DNA of 64,000 nucleotides from JAGIBJ01 sp032119595 (GCA_032119595.1 JAUMBQ010000010.1:172003-236002); one strand, 5' to 3'; numbered from the stretch's first letter, positions 8,143 to 17,159 are shown. Program-made: numbers and translations. Notes: generated by a model from the sequence alone, not told the origin.

Positions 8143-9413
8143 TCGATCTGGCCCTCGGCCGCCTCGGCGTCGAGGGCATCCGTCCGGGGCGCGGCGGACG
8201 CGGGTCCGCTGGAACCCGGAGTTCGGCCACCGGCGACCCGCCCGCCTGCGCGCTGCAGCGCATACAGCGCGAGGCCTGCGACCAGACCCCAGAATGCAGC
8301 GGACACCCCGAGGATCGCGACCCCAGAGGCGCTCACGAGGAACGTCACGAGCGCAGGTTCGCGCAGGTCGTCGTCACGGAGCGCGGCCCCGAGCGCGCCG
8401 GCGAGCGCCCCCAGCAGAGCGAGCCCCGCGACAGCCTCGATGAGCCCAGGCGGTGCCGAGGCGACGAGCGCGGTCGCGAGCCCAGCGCCCAAGCCGAGGA
8501 CCACGTAGCTCACGCCGGCCCACGACGACGCGAGCCATCGGCGCTCGGGATCGTGATGGCCGTCGGCGCCAGCGGTGAGCGCTGCGGTGATCGCGGCGAG
8601 ATTGATCGCGAACACGCCGAACGGCGCACCGAGCATGGTCACGCCGCCCGTCCCGAGCAGAATCGGGCGCAGGGGAGGACGGTAGCCATGCACGGAAAGG
8701 ACGCCCATCCCCGGCACGTTCTGCGAGGCCATCGTGACGATGAAGAGCGGCAGCGCCAGACCAATCAGGGCGGCCGGCGTGAACGACGGCGCGACGACCT
8801 CGAGCACCGGCAGCACACCGGTCGCTCCGGACTGCAGCGGCTCGGTGACCACGACGACGAGCACGGCGACGGCCAGCGCTCCAGGCACGGCCCACCGCCT
8901 CGCCACGATCCCGAGCACGGCCCACGCGAGCACGACCGGCCCAACCGAGAGTGGGATGTCGGCTGCTGCCTCCACGGGCGCCAGACACAGCGGCAGGAGC
9001 ACACCGGCGAGCATCGCGCTCGCGATCGGCACCGGAATTCGCCCAATGAGGGTGCCGAGACCGGCCCACCAACCGGTGAGTGCCAGCAGCGCCCCGCATG
9101 TGAGGAACGCGCCGATCGCGGCCGGGTACCCGCCGTCGACGGTTCCGGCACTTGCGAGGAGTGCCGCACCGGGAGTCGACCAGGCGAGGAGAACGGGCAT
9201 CCGTAGCCGCACGCTCAAAGCGATGGTCGTGACGCCCATGAGCACGCAGATGGCAAGGAGGCCGGAGGCCGCCTCCTCCGGCGTCGCGCCGACGCTTCGA
9301 AGACCGGCCAGCACGACGGCGAAGGTGCTCGCGAACCCGACGAACGAGGCCACAACGCCGGCAAGCACCGGCTGGGTCGACCTCACCTCGCCCTGATCCG
9401 CGCGGACGACCAT
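8139..9413 (-). CDS. benE: BenE-family benzoate/proton symporter-like permease
   Basis: A 424-residue membrane protein with about 12 hydrophobic segments. The motif MASQNVPGMGVLSVHGYRPP is the family signature shared with NCS2-like transporters. Family members are associated with benzoate uptake, but no aromatic catabolic genes lie nearby. Its operon partners are AzlC/AzlD, so the true substrate may be different. The C-terminal 35 residues are hydrophilic and Ala/Gly/Pro-rich. It is divergent from the diguanylate cyclase gene across 134 bp containing two TTCAGCG direct repeats (9484-9490, 9497-9503) and a T-rich stretch. Confidence 0.85.
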   Translation of the reverse strand: MVVRADQGEVRSTQPVLAGVVASFVGFASTFAVVLAGLRSVGATPEEAASGLLAICVLMGVTTIALSVRLRMPVLLAWSTPGAALLASAGTVDGGYPAAIGAFLTCGALLALTGWWAGLGTLIGRIPVPIASAMLAGVLLPLCLAPVEAAADIPLSVGPVVLAWAVLGIVARRWAVPGALAVAVLVVVVTEPLQSGATGVLPVLEVVAPSFTPAALIGLALPLFIVTMASQNVPGMGVLSVHGYRPPLRPILLGTGGVTMLGAPFGVFAINLAAITAALTAGADGHHDPERRWLASSWAGVSYVVLGLGAGLATALVASAPPGLIEAVAGLALLGALAGALGAALRDDDLREPALVTFLVSASGVAILGVSAAFWGLVAGLALYALQRAGGRVAGGRTPGSSGPASAAPRTDALDAEAAEGQID

Positions 9414-9547
9414 GCGTGCACGATCGCACAGCCGCCTCGAGGCACCTATCGCGATGCGCGCCCACTTTTTGGTTTTTCTAGCGTTCAGCGATACCTTTCA
9501 GCGGTCCCATCAAGTACCCGGGTCGCGCGAGCGGCCCAATTCGAGCG

Positions 9548-10777
9548 ATGTCCCTCTCTGTCCCCAGTGTGACCTCCGTCCTGAGTCGTCCTGTCCGAAA
9601 CGCCGTACCGGCGTCGTATCCGGACGCGGCCGGAGGCAGCAGCGGGCCGGGCACGTCCCCGCCGGCGCCAAGGCCGCTGGTGGTCGACCGACGTTCGATC
9701 CGCGTGTCGCGAGAGTCGCTTGCCGCCAACCGGAACATCTGGTTCGTCGTTGGTGCCATCTACGCGGCGATGGCCGGCGCCAGCGTCGCGCTGATCCTCT
9801 CTGAGCCGGTTCCAACCCTGCGGATGCAGGTGCTCGCCGGCATCCTCGTGGCGGCTGCCGTGGCCCACCTCACCACGAAGCCACCGACGATCGGGTCGGT
9901 GCGCAATCACGTGGTGGTGGCGCTTCCGTACGTTGCGTCTTCGGCCGCGATGTTCGCCATCCAGCCCGCCGGCTCGCTCGGGATCGGTGGCGTCATGTTC
10001 GTCGCGCCGTTCGTGGCCGTCCGGCTCCTCGACCGCCGCCAGATCGCCGCTCACATCCTCGTCGCGAGCATGCTCCTCCTCGCCGTGGCCGTGAGTGGGC
10101 TCGCGTTCGGACTCGTCGACCGCGTCACGCAGATCGCTTGCCTCCTGCTCATGGCCGGTACCTGCGTGCAGTGCTTCACCTGCGCAGTCATGCTCGAGGC
10201 GGCGGAGAAGCAGGGAGACGAACTCGAACTCCTCACCCGAAGCGACCCGCTGACCGGGGTGGGGAATCGCCGCCACTTCACCCAACGGCTCGATGCCCGC
10301 ATTGAGGCGTTCCGGCAGGCCGGAGGACCGTTCAGCGTCGTGATCGTGGACCTCAATGACTTCAAAGCGGTCAACGATCGCGCCGGTCACCTCGTCGGCG
10401 ATGAAGTCCTGAAGATCGTGGCGACCAGGCTTCGCTCCATCGTGGGTGCCGGCGAAACCCTCGTTCGGATGGGGGGAGACGAGTTCTGCCTGATCCTCGA
10501 CGAGCACGGAACAGGGCCGGAAGCGAACCTCGCGAGCGTACGCAAAGCGCTCACCAGCGTGACGTTCAACGAGTTCGAGATCACGGCGGGGGTCGGCGGC
10601 GCGAGCTGCCCGGCCGACGCCACGGATCCCGATGCGCTGCAGCATCTTGCCGACGCCCGCCTACGCGAAGACAAACACCGCTACGCGCAGGCTACGAAGG
10701 CGCAGGCTGCCGATCGGCGCAAGTCGGCGGAGCCAACGGCGACGGCTGCAACGGATCCATCGCTCGGCGACGCCTGA
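9548..10777 (+). CDS. Membrane-bound GGDEF diguanylate cyclase
   Basis: A 409-residue protein. Residues 1-60 are a Pro/Ser-rich cytoplasmic head, about 62-210 hold some six hydrophobic helices, and 225-370 form a GGDEF domain. The active site is intact (RMGGDEF, 307-313) with DPLTGVGNR and the metal-binding VDLNDFK. No RxxD inhibitory site precedes GGDEF, so simple I-site feedback inhibition is not expected. It makes c-di-GMP from two GTP at the membrane. The 3' 86 bp overlap the EamA gene on the opposite strand. A degenerate EAL protein lies at 28.9 kb in the same window. Confidence 0.9.
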   Translation: MSLSVPSVTSVLSRPVRNAVPASYPDAAGGSSGPGTSPPAPRPLVVDRRSIRVSRESLAANRNIWFVVGAIYAAMAGASVALILSEPVPTLRMQVLAGILVAAAVAHLTTKPPTIGSVRNHVVVALPYVASSAAMFAIQPAGSLGIGGVMFVAPFVAVRLLDRRQIAAHILVASMLLLAVAVSGLAFGLVDRVTQIACLLLMAGTCVQCFTCAVMLEAAEKQGDELELLTRSDPLTGVGNRRHFTQRLDARIEAFRQAGGPFSVVIVDLNDFKAVNDRAGHLVGDEVLKIVATRLRSIVGAGETLVRMGGDEFCLILDEHGTGPEANLASVRKALTSVTFNEFEITAGVGGASCPADATDPDALQHLADARLREDKHRYAQATKAQAADRRKSAEPTATAATDPSLGDA

Positions 10778-11645
10778 CCCCCGACGGCCCCGGCCGGCTG
10801 CCGAACGTCGCGATCACGACCCCCGCCATCATTACGACGGCCCCGATGGCCTCCAGGCGCGTGGGGGCTTCCGACTGGAGCATCCATGCCGACGCGATGC
10901 CGATCGGCGGCACGAGCAGGATGAACGGGACGACCGTTCCGGCCGAGTATCGCGACAGCAGGCCATTGAAGATCGAGTATCCGATCAGCGAGGCGCCGAT
11001 CACCGTGTAGGCGGTACTGCCAATCGCGACCGCATCCAGGTGGGTCAGCGCACGGCTCACCTCGGCTGGTCCGTCGATCACGAGTGACAGCGCCAGACAT
11101 GGCAGCGGGACGACAAGCGCCGACCACACCACCAACGACAGCCCCGACGCGACCCGGACCCGGCGCGCGACCACGTTGCCAACGGCCCACGACCCGGCGG
11201 CAGCCACCACGAACAGCAGTGGCACGATCGGTGCCCGTGCTCCGTGGGCGATCGCGACGACCGCGAGGCCGGCGGCTCCGATCAGCACGCCTCCGATCTG
11301 GCGAGACGTCGAGCGCTCGCCGAGGAAGATCCAGGCCAGGAGGATCGTGAGCATCACCTGCACCTGGAGCACGAGTGAGGCCAGCCCAGCTGGCATTCCC
11401 AGGGCGAGCCCCACGTACAACAGGCTGAACTGCCCGAGGCTCATGGTCAGACCGATGGCCGCCACCGTGGTCCATGCCGCGTTCGGTCGCGGGATGAACA
11501 GGACCAGCGGAAGCGCCACGAAGGTGAAGCGGATCGCGACGAAGAGCAGCGGCGGCACGTCAGCCAGACCTTCATCGATCACGACGAAGTTGAGCCCCCA
11601 GATCACCGGGACCAACAGCGCGAGGAGTCGATCTCGGGACGTCAT
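10692..11645 (-). CDS. EamA/DMT-family metabolite exporter
   Basis: A 317-residue drug/metabolite transporter with ten hydrophobic segments in two EamA repeats (WGLNFVVIDEGL in the first; AYTVIGASLIGYSIFNGLL in the second). The family exports amino acids or other small metabolites. The C-terminal 35 residues after FGSRPGPSGVRR are hydrophilic and are encoded opposite the end of the GGDEF gene. It is divergent from a LysR regulator 74 bp away, which likely controls it. Confidence 0.88.
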   Translation of the reverse strand: MTSRDRLLALLVPVIWGLNFVVIDEGLADVPPLLFVAIRFTFVALPLVLFIPRPNAAWTTVAAIGLTMSLGQFSLLYVGLALGMPAGLASLVLQVQVMLTILLAWIFLGERSTSRQIGGVLIGAAGLAVVAIAHGARAPIVPLLFVVAAAGSWAVGNVVARRVRVASGLSLVVWSALVVPLPCLALSLVIDGPAEVSRALTHLDAVAIGSTAYTVIGASLIGYSIFNGLLSRYSAGTVVPFILLVPPIGIASAWMLQSEAPTRLEAIGAVVMMAGVVIATFGSRPGPSGVRRRRAMDPLQPSPLAPPTCADRQPAPS

Positions 11646-11703
11646 GCCGCCGTACTGTGGCAGCGTGCACCATGAAGCACCAGCGATGCTTTCTGAACGA
11701 TTC

Positions 11704-11722
11704 CATGTAGCTTTGCTACATG
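11704..11722. promoter_or_regulatory. LysR-type palindrome overlapping the lysR start codon
   Basis: Perfect inverted repeat CATGTAGC-TTT-GCTACATG, the last three bases being the ATG of the LysR gene. It lies between the divergent EamA and LysR genes, where a LysR autoregulatory/activation site is expected. Binding here would block translation-start DNA and so give autorepression. Confidence 0.55.
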
Positions 11723-12634
11723 CTTGACCTGACGGCCATCCGTTCCCTGATCGCCGTCCGTGACCATGGGTCCGTCGTCGGCGCCGCTGCCGCGCTCGGG
11801 TTCACGCCATCGGCCGTGTCGCAGCAGATCAAGCGGCTGGAGCGCCAGAGCGGGTCGACGATGCTGGAACGCGTGGGGCGGACGGTGGTCCTGTCGGAGC
11901 GCGCGCGGCTGCTCGCAAGCCGTGGCGAGCGACTGTTGGACGACCTCGCGGAGATGGAGCACCTGGCCCTCGGGCATGCCGAGGCGCTGCGCGGTTCGCT
12001 GCGGGTCGCGTCGTTCTCGACGGCCGCACGAGGGATCGTCGCGCCGACGCTCGCCCGGCTGCGTGAGTCGGCGCCCCAGCTCCACATCACCCTGCTCGAG
12101 CTCGATCCGCGCGAGGCGGTGTCAGCCGTCGAACGCGGCGCTGCCGACGTCGGTTTGGTCCATGACTGGACAACGATCCCGCTCGACATCGGGCCCTCGC
12201 TCGACCGACACCACCTGCTGCTTGATGAGGCCGACGTGCTGCTGTCGGCCAGCCATCCCCTGGCCGGGGCGACGGCGCTCAGCCCTGCGCAGGTGGCCGA
12301 TGACATCTGGGTGACCACGCACGCTGGGTCGATCTGCCACGAGTGGGTCGTCCAGATGTTCGCGCTTCACGGGCTCCATCCGGACATCCGCTACTTCGAT
12401 GCCACCTACGCCACGCATGTCGCCCTCGTGAACTCGGGTGTGGCGACCGCCCTCGTGCCGCGCCTCGGGCGCGATCCGTTGCCAGCTGGCGTTCGCGCCG
12501 TCCCGGTCGTTAATCCGACGCCGCAACGTGCGGTCAGCGTGGTCTGGCGCACGTCGGCTGGCGAGAACCCGGCCGTTCGACATCTTCACGCCGAGCTCGA
12601 CGCCGTCGCCCGGGAGATTCCCGGCCGCCTCTGA
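11720..12634 (+). CDS. LysR-family transcriptional regulator of the adjacent EamA exporter
   Basis: A 304-residue regulator. The N-terminal winged HTH carries the classic GSVVGAAAALGFTPSAVSQQIKRLE helix pattern, followed by a PBP2-fold effector domain from about residue 90 (LRVASFSTAARGIVAPTLARL). Divergent placement beside the EamA transporter is the usual layout for a LysR activator and its target. The ATG at 11720 is part of an 8+8 bp palindrome. A second LysR at 17.6 kb has the same MLD N-terminus and similar architecture, suggesting paralogy. Confidence 0.92.
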   Translation: MLDLTAIRSLIAVRDHGSVVGAAAALGFTPSAVSQQIKRLERQSGSTMLERVGRTVVLSERARLLASRGERLLDDLAEMEHLALGHAEALRGSLRVASFSTAARGIVAPTLARLRESAPQLHITLLELDPREAVSAVERGAADVGLVHDWTTIPLDIGPSLDRHHLLLDEADVLLSASHPLAGATALSPAQVADDIWVTTHAGSICHEWVVQMFALHGLHPDIRYFDATYATHVALVNSGVATALVPRLGRDPLPAGVRAVPVVNPTPQRAVSVVWRTSAGENPAVRHLHAELDAVAREIPGRL

Positions 12635-12654
12635 TTCCGGCCGCGGTGGCGCGC

Positions 12655-13335
12655 TCAGCCCACCAGGGTGTCGAAGCCCGTCGCTGCAGCAACCCCACCG
12701 AGCACAACGAACGCGACGCCAGTAATCGCGTCGAACACGGCAGCGTGGCGCGTGAGAAAGGACCCGACCCGGTCGGAAGACGAAAGCCACGCAAGGCTTC
12801 CGAACCACACTCCGGACACGGCCACCAGGACGATAGACAGCAGGACGCGCTCGATGGTCGCGGTCTCCGCAGGTACGAGGACGGAGAACACGGTGCCGAA
12901 GAAGACCAGCGCCTTGGGATTCGAGAGGTTCGTCAAGGCACCTCGCCGGAGCGACGCAGCCCGGCCGGACCGCTCGCGGCCAGCCCCACTCGAAGCGCGG
13001 CCGATGACGCCGGGGGCCTCGGCGAGGCCGGCGTTGCCCCGCTGAGCCGTACGCGCCGCCTGAAGGGCGCCGATGCCGAGGAAGACCAGGTAACCACCGC
13101 CGAGAAGCTGGAGGCCGCCGAGCAGCCGGTGGTCGGCCTCGAGCAGCAGGTGCGCACCGGTCATCGCCAGGGCGAGCCAGACCGCGATGCCCGCGACGAT
13201 GCCGGCTGCGGCCGCCACTGCTCCAGTCCGGCCGTTGCGGACGCTCTCACGCAGGACGAGGACCACGTCCGGACCGGGCGCCGTGATTGCGAGGAGCCAG
13301 ACGCCGAGTACTGCTGCGTAGTCCGCGACGGTCAT
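12655..13335 (-). CDS. LysE-family amino-acid exporter
   Basis: A 226-residue LysE/RhtB translocator with five to six hydrophobic helices. The signature ITAPGPDVVLVLRESVRNGRTGA near residue 20 and the LTNLSNPKALVFFGTV motif near 135 are family hallmarks. The ATG read from 13335 is chosen over an upstream in-frame start because the conserved N-terminus begins there. It exports amino acids or homoserine-lactone-like compounds, substrate unknown. It is convergent with the LysR gene (20 bp) and divergent from yczR. Confidence 0.9.
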   Translation of the reverse strand: MTVADYAAVLGVWLLAITAPGPDVVLVLRESVRNGRTGAVAAAAGIVAGIAVWLALAMTGAHLLLEADHRLLGGLQLLGGGYLVFLGIGALQAARTAQRGNAGLAEAPGVIGRASSGAGRERSGRAASLRRGALTNLSNPKALVFFGTVFSVLVPAETATIERVLLSIVLVAVSGVWFGSLAWLSSSDRVGSFLTRHAAVFDAITGVAFVVLGGVAAATGFDTLVG

Positions 13336-13449
13336 CCCGAAACCGACGCTACTGCGTCGGCGCGCACCCCCGCGACCGGTGACCTGTCCACACGCACCAG
13401 CGGGCAAGACACCCCCGACGAGCAGGGCGACGTACCACACGCTGGCGGT

Positions 13450-13476
13450 GATTGGCTTGGGTTTCCATAGCCAATT
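13450..13476. promoter_or_regulatory. Predicted YczR/MocR operator upstream of yczR
   Basis: GATTGGC (13450-13456) faces TTTCCATAGCCAATT (13462-13476). The 14-mer TTTCCATAGCCAAT recurs exactly, in inverse orientation, before yczE at 15042-15055. A site shared by regulator and target is the expected sign of a specific autoregulated MocR-type regulon. Confidence 0.55.
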
Positions 13477-13493
13477 GAGCTACCGTGGCCTTG

Positions 13494-14924
13494 ATGGTTG
13501 CTCTTCCTGCTGCCCGCGTCGCCGCTCTGCTCGGCGCTTGGCGCGGTCGTGGTCCGGCATATCGCGACCTCGCCGACGCGATTCGGATTCTGGTGATCGA
13601 CGCGCGGATCCCGGGCGGCTCAAGGCTGCCCAGCGAACGCACCCTCGCGGACGCGCTGGAGGTGAGCCGGACGACGACGACCCGTGCGTACGAGGAGCTG
13701 CGAGAGCGAGGGCTGCTGACGTCCGTCCGCGGGTCAGGCAGCGTCGTCACGCTGCCACTGTCGGAGTCCAGTACGAGCGCCATCCTTCCGACCGAGAGCT
13801 CGAGCGTGACGATCTCCCTCGCGCAGGCAGCCACCCATGCCGCGCCGGGCCTCGGCGGCGCCTTCCAGCGGGCGCTCGAGCGGCTTCCGGCGCTCCTGTC
13901 CACGAACGGCTATCTGCCTGATGGCTACCGGCCGCTACGGGAACTCATCGCGGATCGCTACGCCGAGCAGGGGCTCCCGACCGATCCGTCGCAGATCATC
14001 GTCACCGGCGGCGCCCAGGGCGCGCTCGCGATCGCGGCCGCGACGCTCGTGCGACGGAGCGACCGGATCCTCGTGGAGGCGTGCGGGTATCCCCATGCCT
14101 TCGACACGTTCGATGGGGTCGGTGGACGGCTCGTGCCCCTGCCGTATGCCGAGACGCCGTGGACGACCAGCGATGTGCGGCGCACGGCCGCCGGCACGAG
14201 TCTGGCGATGCTCGTGCCCGACTTTCACAACCCGACCGCGGCGCTCATGCCGGAGTCGCAGCGGCATGACATCGCTCGAGCTCTTCGCCGGGCGGGAGTC
14301 ACCACCGTCATCGACGAAACGCTGCGGGGCACCAACCTCGATGGCATCGCGATGCCACCGCCGTACGCGACGGCCGACCCAGAGGCCATCACCATCGGGT
14401 CGCTCTCCAAGGTGCTCTGGGGCGGGCTCCGCATCGGCTGGATCCGCGCGCCCCATCAGCTCGTGAGCCCCTTCGTGCAGACCCGGATGCGCTTGGATCT
14501 CGCGTCGGCGGCCTTCGATCAAGTGGTCGCCGTCGAGGCCCTCCAGTCCCATCTGACGGACGCCCACCTGGAGCGACTGCGGTCGCAGCGCGACGGGCTC
14601 GTGGCCGCGGTCCGCGCACGCCTCCCCGGATTCGACGTGCCGGTGCCAGCCGGCGGACTCAGCTTGTGGGTCGGACTGCCGCGACGGGTCTCGTCAAAGC
14701 TCGTTGCCAGCGCTGACGCCCAGGGGCTCCGACTGCTTCCGGGCTCGCGGTTCTACTCGTCGCGGGGCGCTGACGGCGAAGACCATCTGCGCGTGCCGTT
14801 CACCGAGCCACCGCCCGTGCTCGCCGAAGCGGTCGACCGCCTTGAGCGTGCCTGGCGGGCCGTCGATGGCGACCTGCCGCAGGACGCGCACGTGGATCGG
14901 CGCACCATCGACCTGATCGCCTAG
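13494..14924 (+). CDS. yczR: MocR-type PLP-binding transcriptional regulator (YczR-like)
   Basis: A 476-residue fusion of a GntR-type winged HTH (GGSRLPSERTLADALEVSRTTTTRAYEEL within residues 40-70) and a fold-type I aminotransferase domain (from about 110). The PLP lysine lies in GSLSKVLWGG near residue 306, and DETL supplies the pyridine-binding Asp. In the MocR family this domain senses PLP or PLP-amino acid adducts and does not usually catalyse. ATG 13494 is used; GTG 13485 is possible. The neighbour yczE carries the same 14-bp motif in its upstream region, so yczE is the probable target. Confidence 0.88.
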   Translation: MVALPAARVAALLGAWRGRGPAYRDLADAIRILVIDARIPGGSRLPSERTLADALEVSRTTTTRAYEELRERGLLTSVRGSGSVVTLPLSESSTSAILPTESSSVTISLAQAATHAAPGLGGAFQRALERLPALLSTNGYLPDGYRPLRELIADRYAEQGLPTDPSQIIVTGGAQGALAIAAATLVRRSDRILVEACGYPHAFDTFDGVGGRLVPLPYAETPWTTSDVRRTAAGTSLAMLVPDFHNPTAALMPESQRHDIARALRRAGVTTVIDETLRGTNLDGIAMPPPYATADPEAITIGSLSKVLWGGLRIGWIRAPHQLVSPFVQTRMRLDLASAAFDQVVAVEALQSHLTDAHLERLRSQRDGLVAAVRARLPGFDVPVPAGGLSLWVGLPRRVSSKLVASADAQGLRLLPGSRFYSSRGADGEDHLRVPFTEPPPVLAEAVDRLERAWRAVDGDLPQDAHVDRRTIDLIA

Positions 14925-14932
14925 CCACGGGG

Positions 14933-14968
14933 GGAGTCGGGCAGTTGCGCGAGTTCCGACCCGACTCC
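14933..14968 (+). terminator. Hairpin after yczR
   Basis: Stem GGAGTCGGG (14933-14941) and its complement CCCGACTCC (14960-14968) with an 18-nt loop, starting 9 bp after the yczR stop. No U-run follows. It probably separates yczR transcription from the independently controlled yczE. Confidence 0.5.
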
Positions 14969-15017
14969 ACCTCGGCCGTGCCGACGCGACCCTGCTGCAT
15001 CTGGCCTGCTTCCTGAA

Positions 15018-15055
15018 GGCCAATCAGTCCAGAGCTTGCTGATTGGCTATGGAAA
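15018..15055. promoter_or_regulatory. Predicted YczR operator upstream of yczE
   Basis: GGCCAATCAG (15018-15027) faces CTGATTGGCTATGGAAA (15039-15055). The right half contains the 14-mer ATTGGCTATGGAAA shared with the yczR promoter region. The site ends 30 bp before the yczE ATG. Confidence 0.55.
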
Positions 15056-15085
15056 GGAAGTCCAATAGGCGGCAGCCTGGCGGTC

Positions 15086-15832
15086 ATGCCCTCTGAGCCA
15101 ACTTCGACGGACCCACAACGCCGACGCCGCACCCTGCAGCGCACCGCTGGCGCGGTGGTCTACGGGGCAGCCTCGGCGTTGATGGTCAAGAGCGGCCTCG
15201 GCCTGGATCCGTGGAACGTGCTTCATCAAGGGCTCGGGGAGGCCCTGCCACTCTCGTTCGGGATGGCCCTCGTCTTGGTGGGAGCCCTGGCCCTCGTCGG
15301 TCTTCGCGCCCTCGGGAAGCCGGCTACCTCCGTGACGTGGACCGGGCTCGTGATCGCCGGAGCCAGCGCCGACCTCGTGCTCGCGGTCGTCCCCGACCCG
15401 GGCCTGCGCGATATTGAGATCCGCTGTGCGCTGTTGGTCATCGGTGTGCTGGCGCTCGGCCTCGGCACGGCGCTCAGCCTGGGCGCCGAGCGCCACAGCG
15501 CGACGCGCGACGACCTGTGGAGGGCACTAGCCGCGCGAACCCGGCTCACCGACGCACAGGCTCAGACCGCACTGGAGGCCAGCTTGGCAACCAGCGGATT
15601 CGTGCTCGGTGGCGTCGTCAATTTCGGCACGGCCTTCGCGGTGTTCACGCTCGGCCCCACGGTGCGCTTGTTGCTCCCGCTGTTCACCGTGAACACACCA
15701 TCCCTGGTCGACACGGCCACCGAGGAGCCCAAGGCATCAGAGGCGCCCACGACTGTGGTCGAGCATCACGCCACGGCAGTCCGCCGGCGCCGAGCTGGGG
15801 CCGTCAGGCCAACGACCTCAGGACGTCGATGA
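15086..15832 (+). CDS. yczE: YczE-family membrane protein
   Basis: A 248-residue membrane protein with about five hydrophobic segments. The N-terminal motif SGLGLDPWNVLHQGL is the hallmark of the YczE/YyaS/YitT-like family. Function in the family is not settled; a role in secondary-metabolite or sulfur-related regulation has been suggested. Comparative studies of MocR proteins recognise a YczR-yczE pairing, matching the arrangement here. The C-terminal 50 residues are hydrophilic. The 3' end overlaps the convergent decarboxylase gene by 29 bp. Confidence 0.82.
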   Translation: MPSEPTSTDPQRRRRTLQRTAGAVVYGAASALMVKSGLGLDPWNVLHQGLGEALPLSFGMALVLVGALALVGLRALGKPATSVTWTGLVIAGASADLVLAVVPDPGLRDIEIRCALLVIGVLALGLGTALSLGAERHSATRDDLWRALAARTRLTDAQAQTALEASLATSGFVLGGVVNFGTAFAVFTLGPTVRLLLPLFTVNTPSLVDTATEEPKASEAPTTVVEHHATAVRRRRAGAVRPTTSGRR

Positions 15833-17159
15833 CGGCGTCCGCGCGCGTCGCTGGATTGATGAACGCGAGCCGCAACACGGTCCGGCCATGCCACTTGGTC
15901 GGGACGCACAACATCACGCAGTCGTCGGCGACGCGTCCCGACCAGGCGGCGTAGTCGTCGTCCGACCAGCCCGGGCGCTCGAACAGGAGGATGGAGAGTT
16001 CTGGCTCGCAGACCAGGCGGGCGCAGTCCGACGCCCTGATCCAGTCGGCGACCGCGTTCGCCGTGTGGATCGTCTGCTCAACGGCGTCTCGATAGCGGTC
16101 GGTGCCATGGGTTGCGAGGCTGTACCAGAAGGGCAGTCCTCGGGCCCGGCGCGAAAGGTGGACCGCCAGGTCGGTCGGGTTCCAGGACTGGCGATCGAGC
16201 TGGTCGAGGTAGCCCGCGAGTTGGGTGTGGGCGGCTCGGGCGAGGGCCGGGTCGCGATACAGCAGCGCGCAGCAGTCGTAGGGAGCAAACAGCCACTTGT
16301 GAGGATCGACGATGAAGCTGTCGGCCCGCTCGATGCCTGCGAAGCGGTCGCGCACGCTCGGCGCCGCCAACGCCGCCCCGCCATAGGCGCCGTCCACGTG
16401 AAACCAGACGCCGAAGGCCTCGCAGACATCGGCGATGTCGGCCAAGTCGTCGATCAGACCAGCGTTCGTCGTCCCGGCTGACGCGACGACCGCGAACACG
16501 TTCGGCTCGGCCTCGAGCACCGCTCGCAGCGCGTCACCCGTCATGTGGTCGCGCGCATCGCCCGGTACCTCGGCGATACCGACATCCAGGACCCGCGCGG
16601 TGGAGCGGATCGAGGAATGCGCGTCGGCGGTGCACGCGAGCTTCCAGCCGCCGGCCGGGCGCTCACCGCGGCGTGCCAGGGCCGTCTCTCGGGCCGCGAC
16701 GAGGGCCGACAAGTTGCCGCTCGTGCCGCCGGCCACGAAGCAGCCGCCGGCCGTCTCGGGCCAGTCCAGGAGCCGGACGAGCCAAGCGAGGGCCTCATTC
16801 TCAGCGTAGATCGCGCCCGCGCCCGCCTCCCAGACGCCGGCAAAGATGTTCGCAGCGCTGGTCGCGAGGTCAAATCCAACGCTGGCGCGCGTCGGAGCCG
16901 ACGGGATGTACGACAGGTTCATCGGGTCGTCCTGCGCACGCGTCGCCGGGACGAGGACCTCGTCGAACACCTTCATGGCGGCCGTGGCGCCGATCCCACC
17001 CGGGGTGACGGTCGGGCCTGCGTCGGCGGCGATCTCGGAGCTCGGCCGCGCGCCGGTCTTCGGGTCCGTCGGGCGGATCACGCGCCCTGCCGCCCAGGCG
17101 ACGGCGGCGAGCACGGCTCCGGACTCGTCGCCCCAGATATTCGGGTTCTCCGCCGTCAT
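15804..17159 (-). CDS. PLP-dependent group II amino-acid decarboxylase
   Basis: A 451-residue fold-type I enzyme of the aromatic-L-amino-acid/glutamate decarboxylase family. Visible residues: stacking His181 (ADAHSSI), Asp256 in HVDGAYGG, PLP Lys288 in VDPHKW, plus the phosphate-binding GGTSGNL. The N-terminal region containing PTVTPGGIGA and PMNLSYIPSAP matches the active-site entry loop. Likely substrates are aromatic amino acids, but glutamate or others cannot be excluded. It lies 17 bp or less from yczE's end on the opposite strand and 29 bp downstream of a small GNAT-like gene on the same strand. Confidence 0.88.
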   Translation of the reverse strand: MTAENPNIWGDESGAVLAAVAWAAGRVIRPTDPKTGARPSSEIAADAGPTVTPGGIGATAAMKVFDEVLVPATRAQDDPMNLSYIPSAPTRASVGFDLATSAANIFAGVWEAGAGAIYAENEALAWLVRLLDWPETAGGCFVAGGTSGNLSALVAARETALARRGERPAGGWKLACTADAHSSIRSTARVLDVGIAEVPGDARDHMTGDALRAVLEAEPNVFAVVASAGTTNAGLIDDLADIADVCEAFGVWFHVDGAYGGAALAAPSVRDRFAGIERADSFIVDPHKWLFAPYDCCALLYRDPALARAAHTQLAGYLDQLDRQSWNPTDLAVHLSRRARGLPFWYSLATHGTDRYRDAVEQTIHTANAVADWIRASDCARLVCEPELSILLFERPGWSDDDYAAWSGRVADDCVMLCVPTKWHGRTVLRLAFINPATRADAVIDVLRSLA

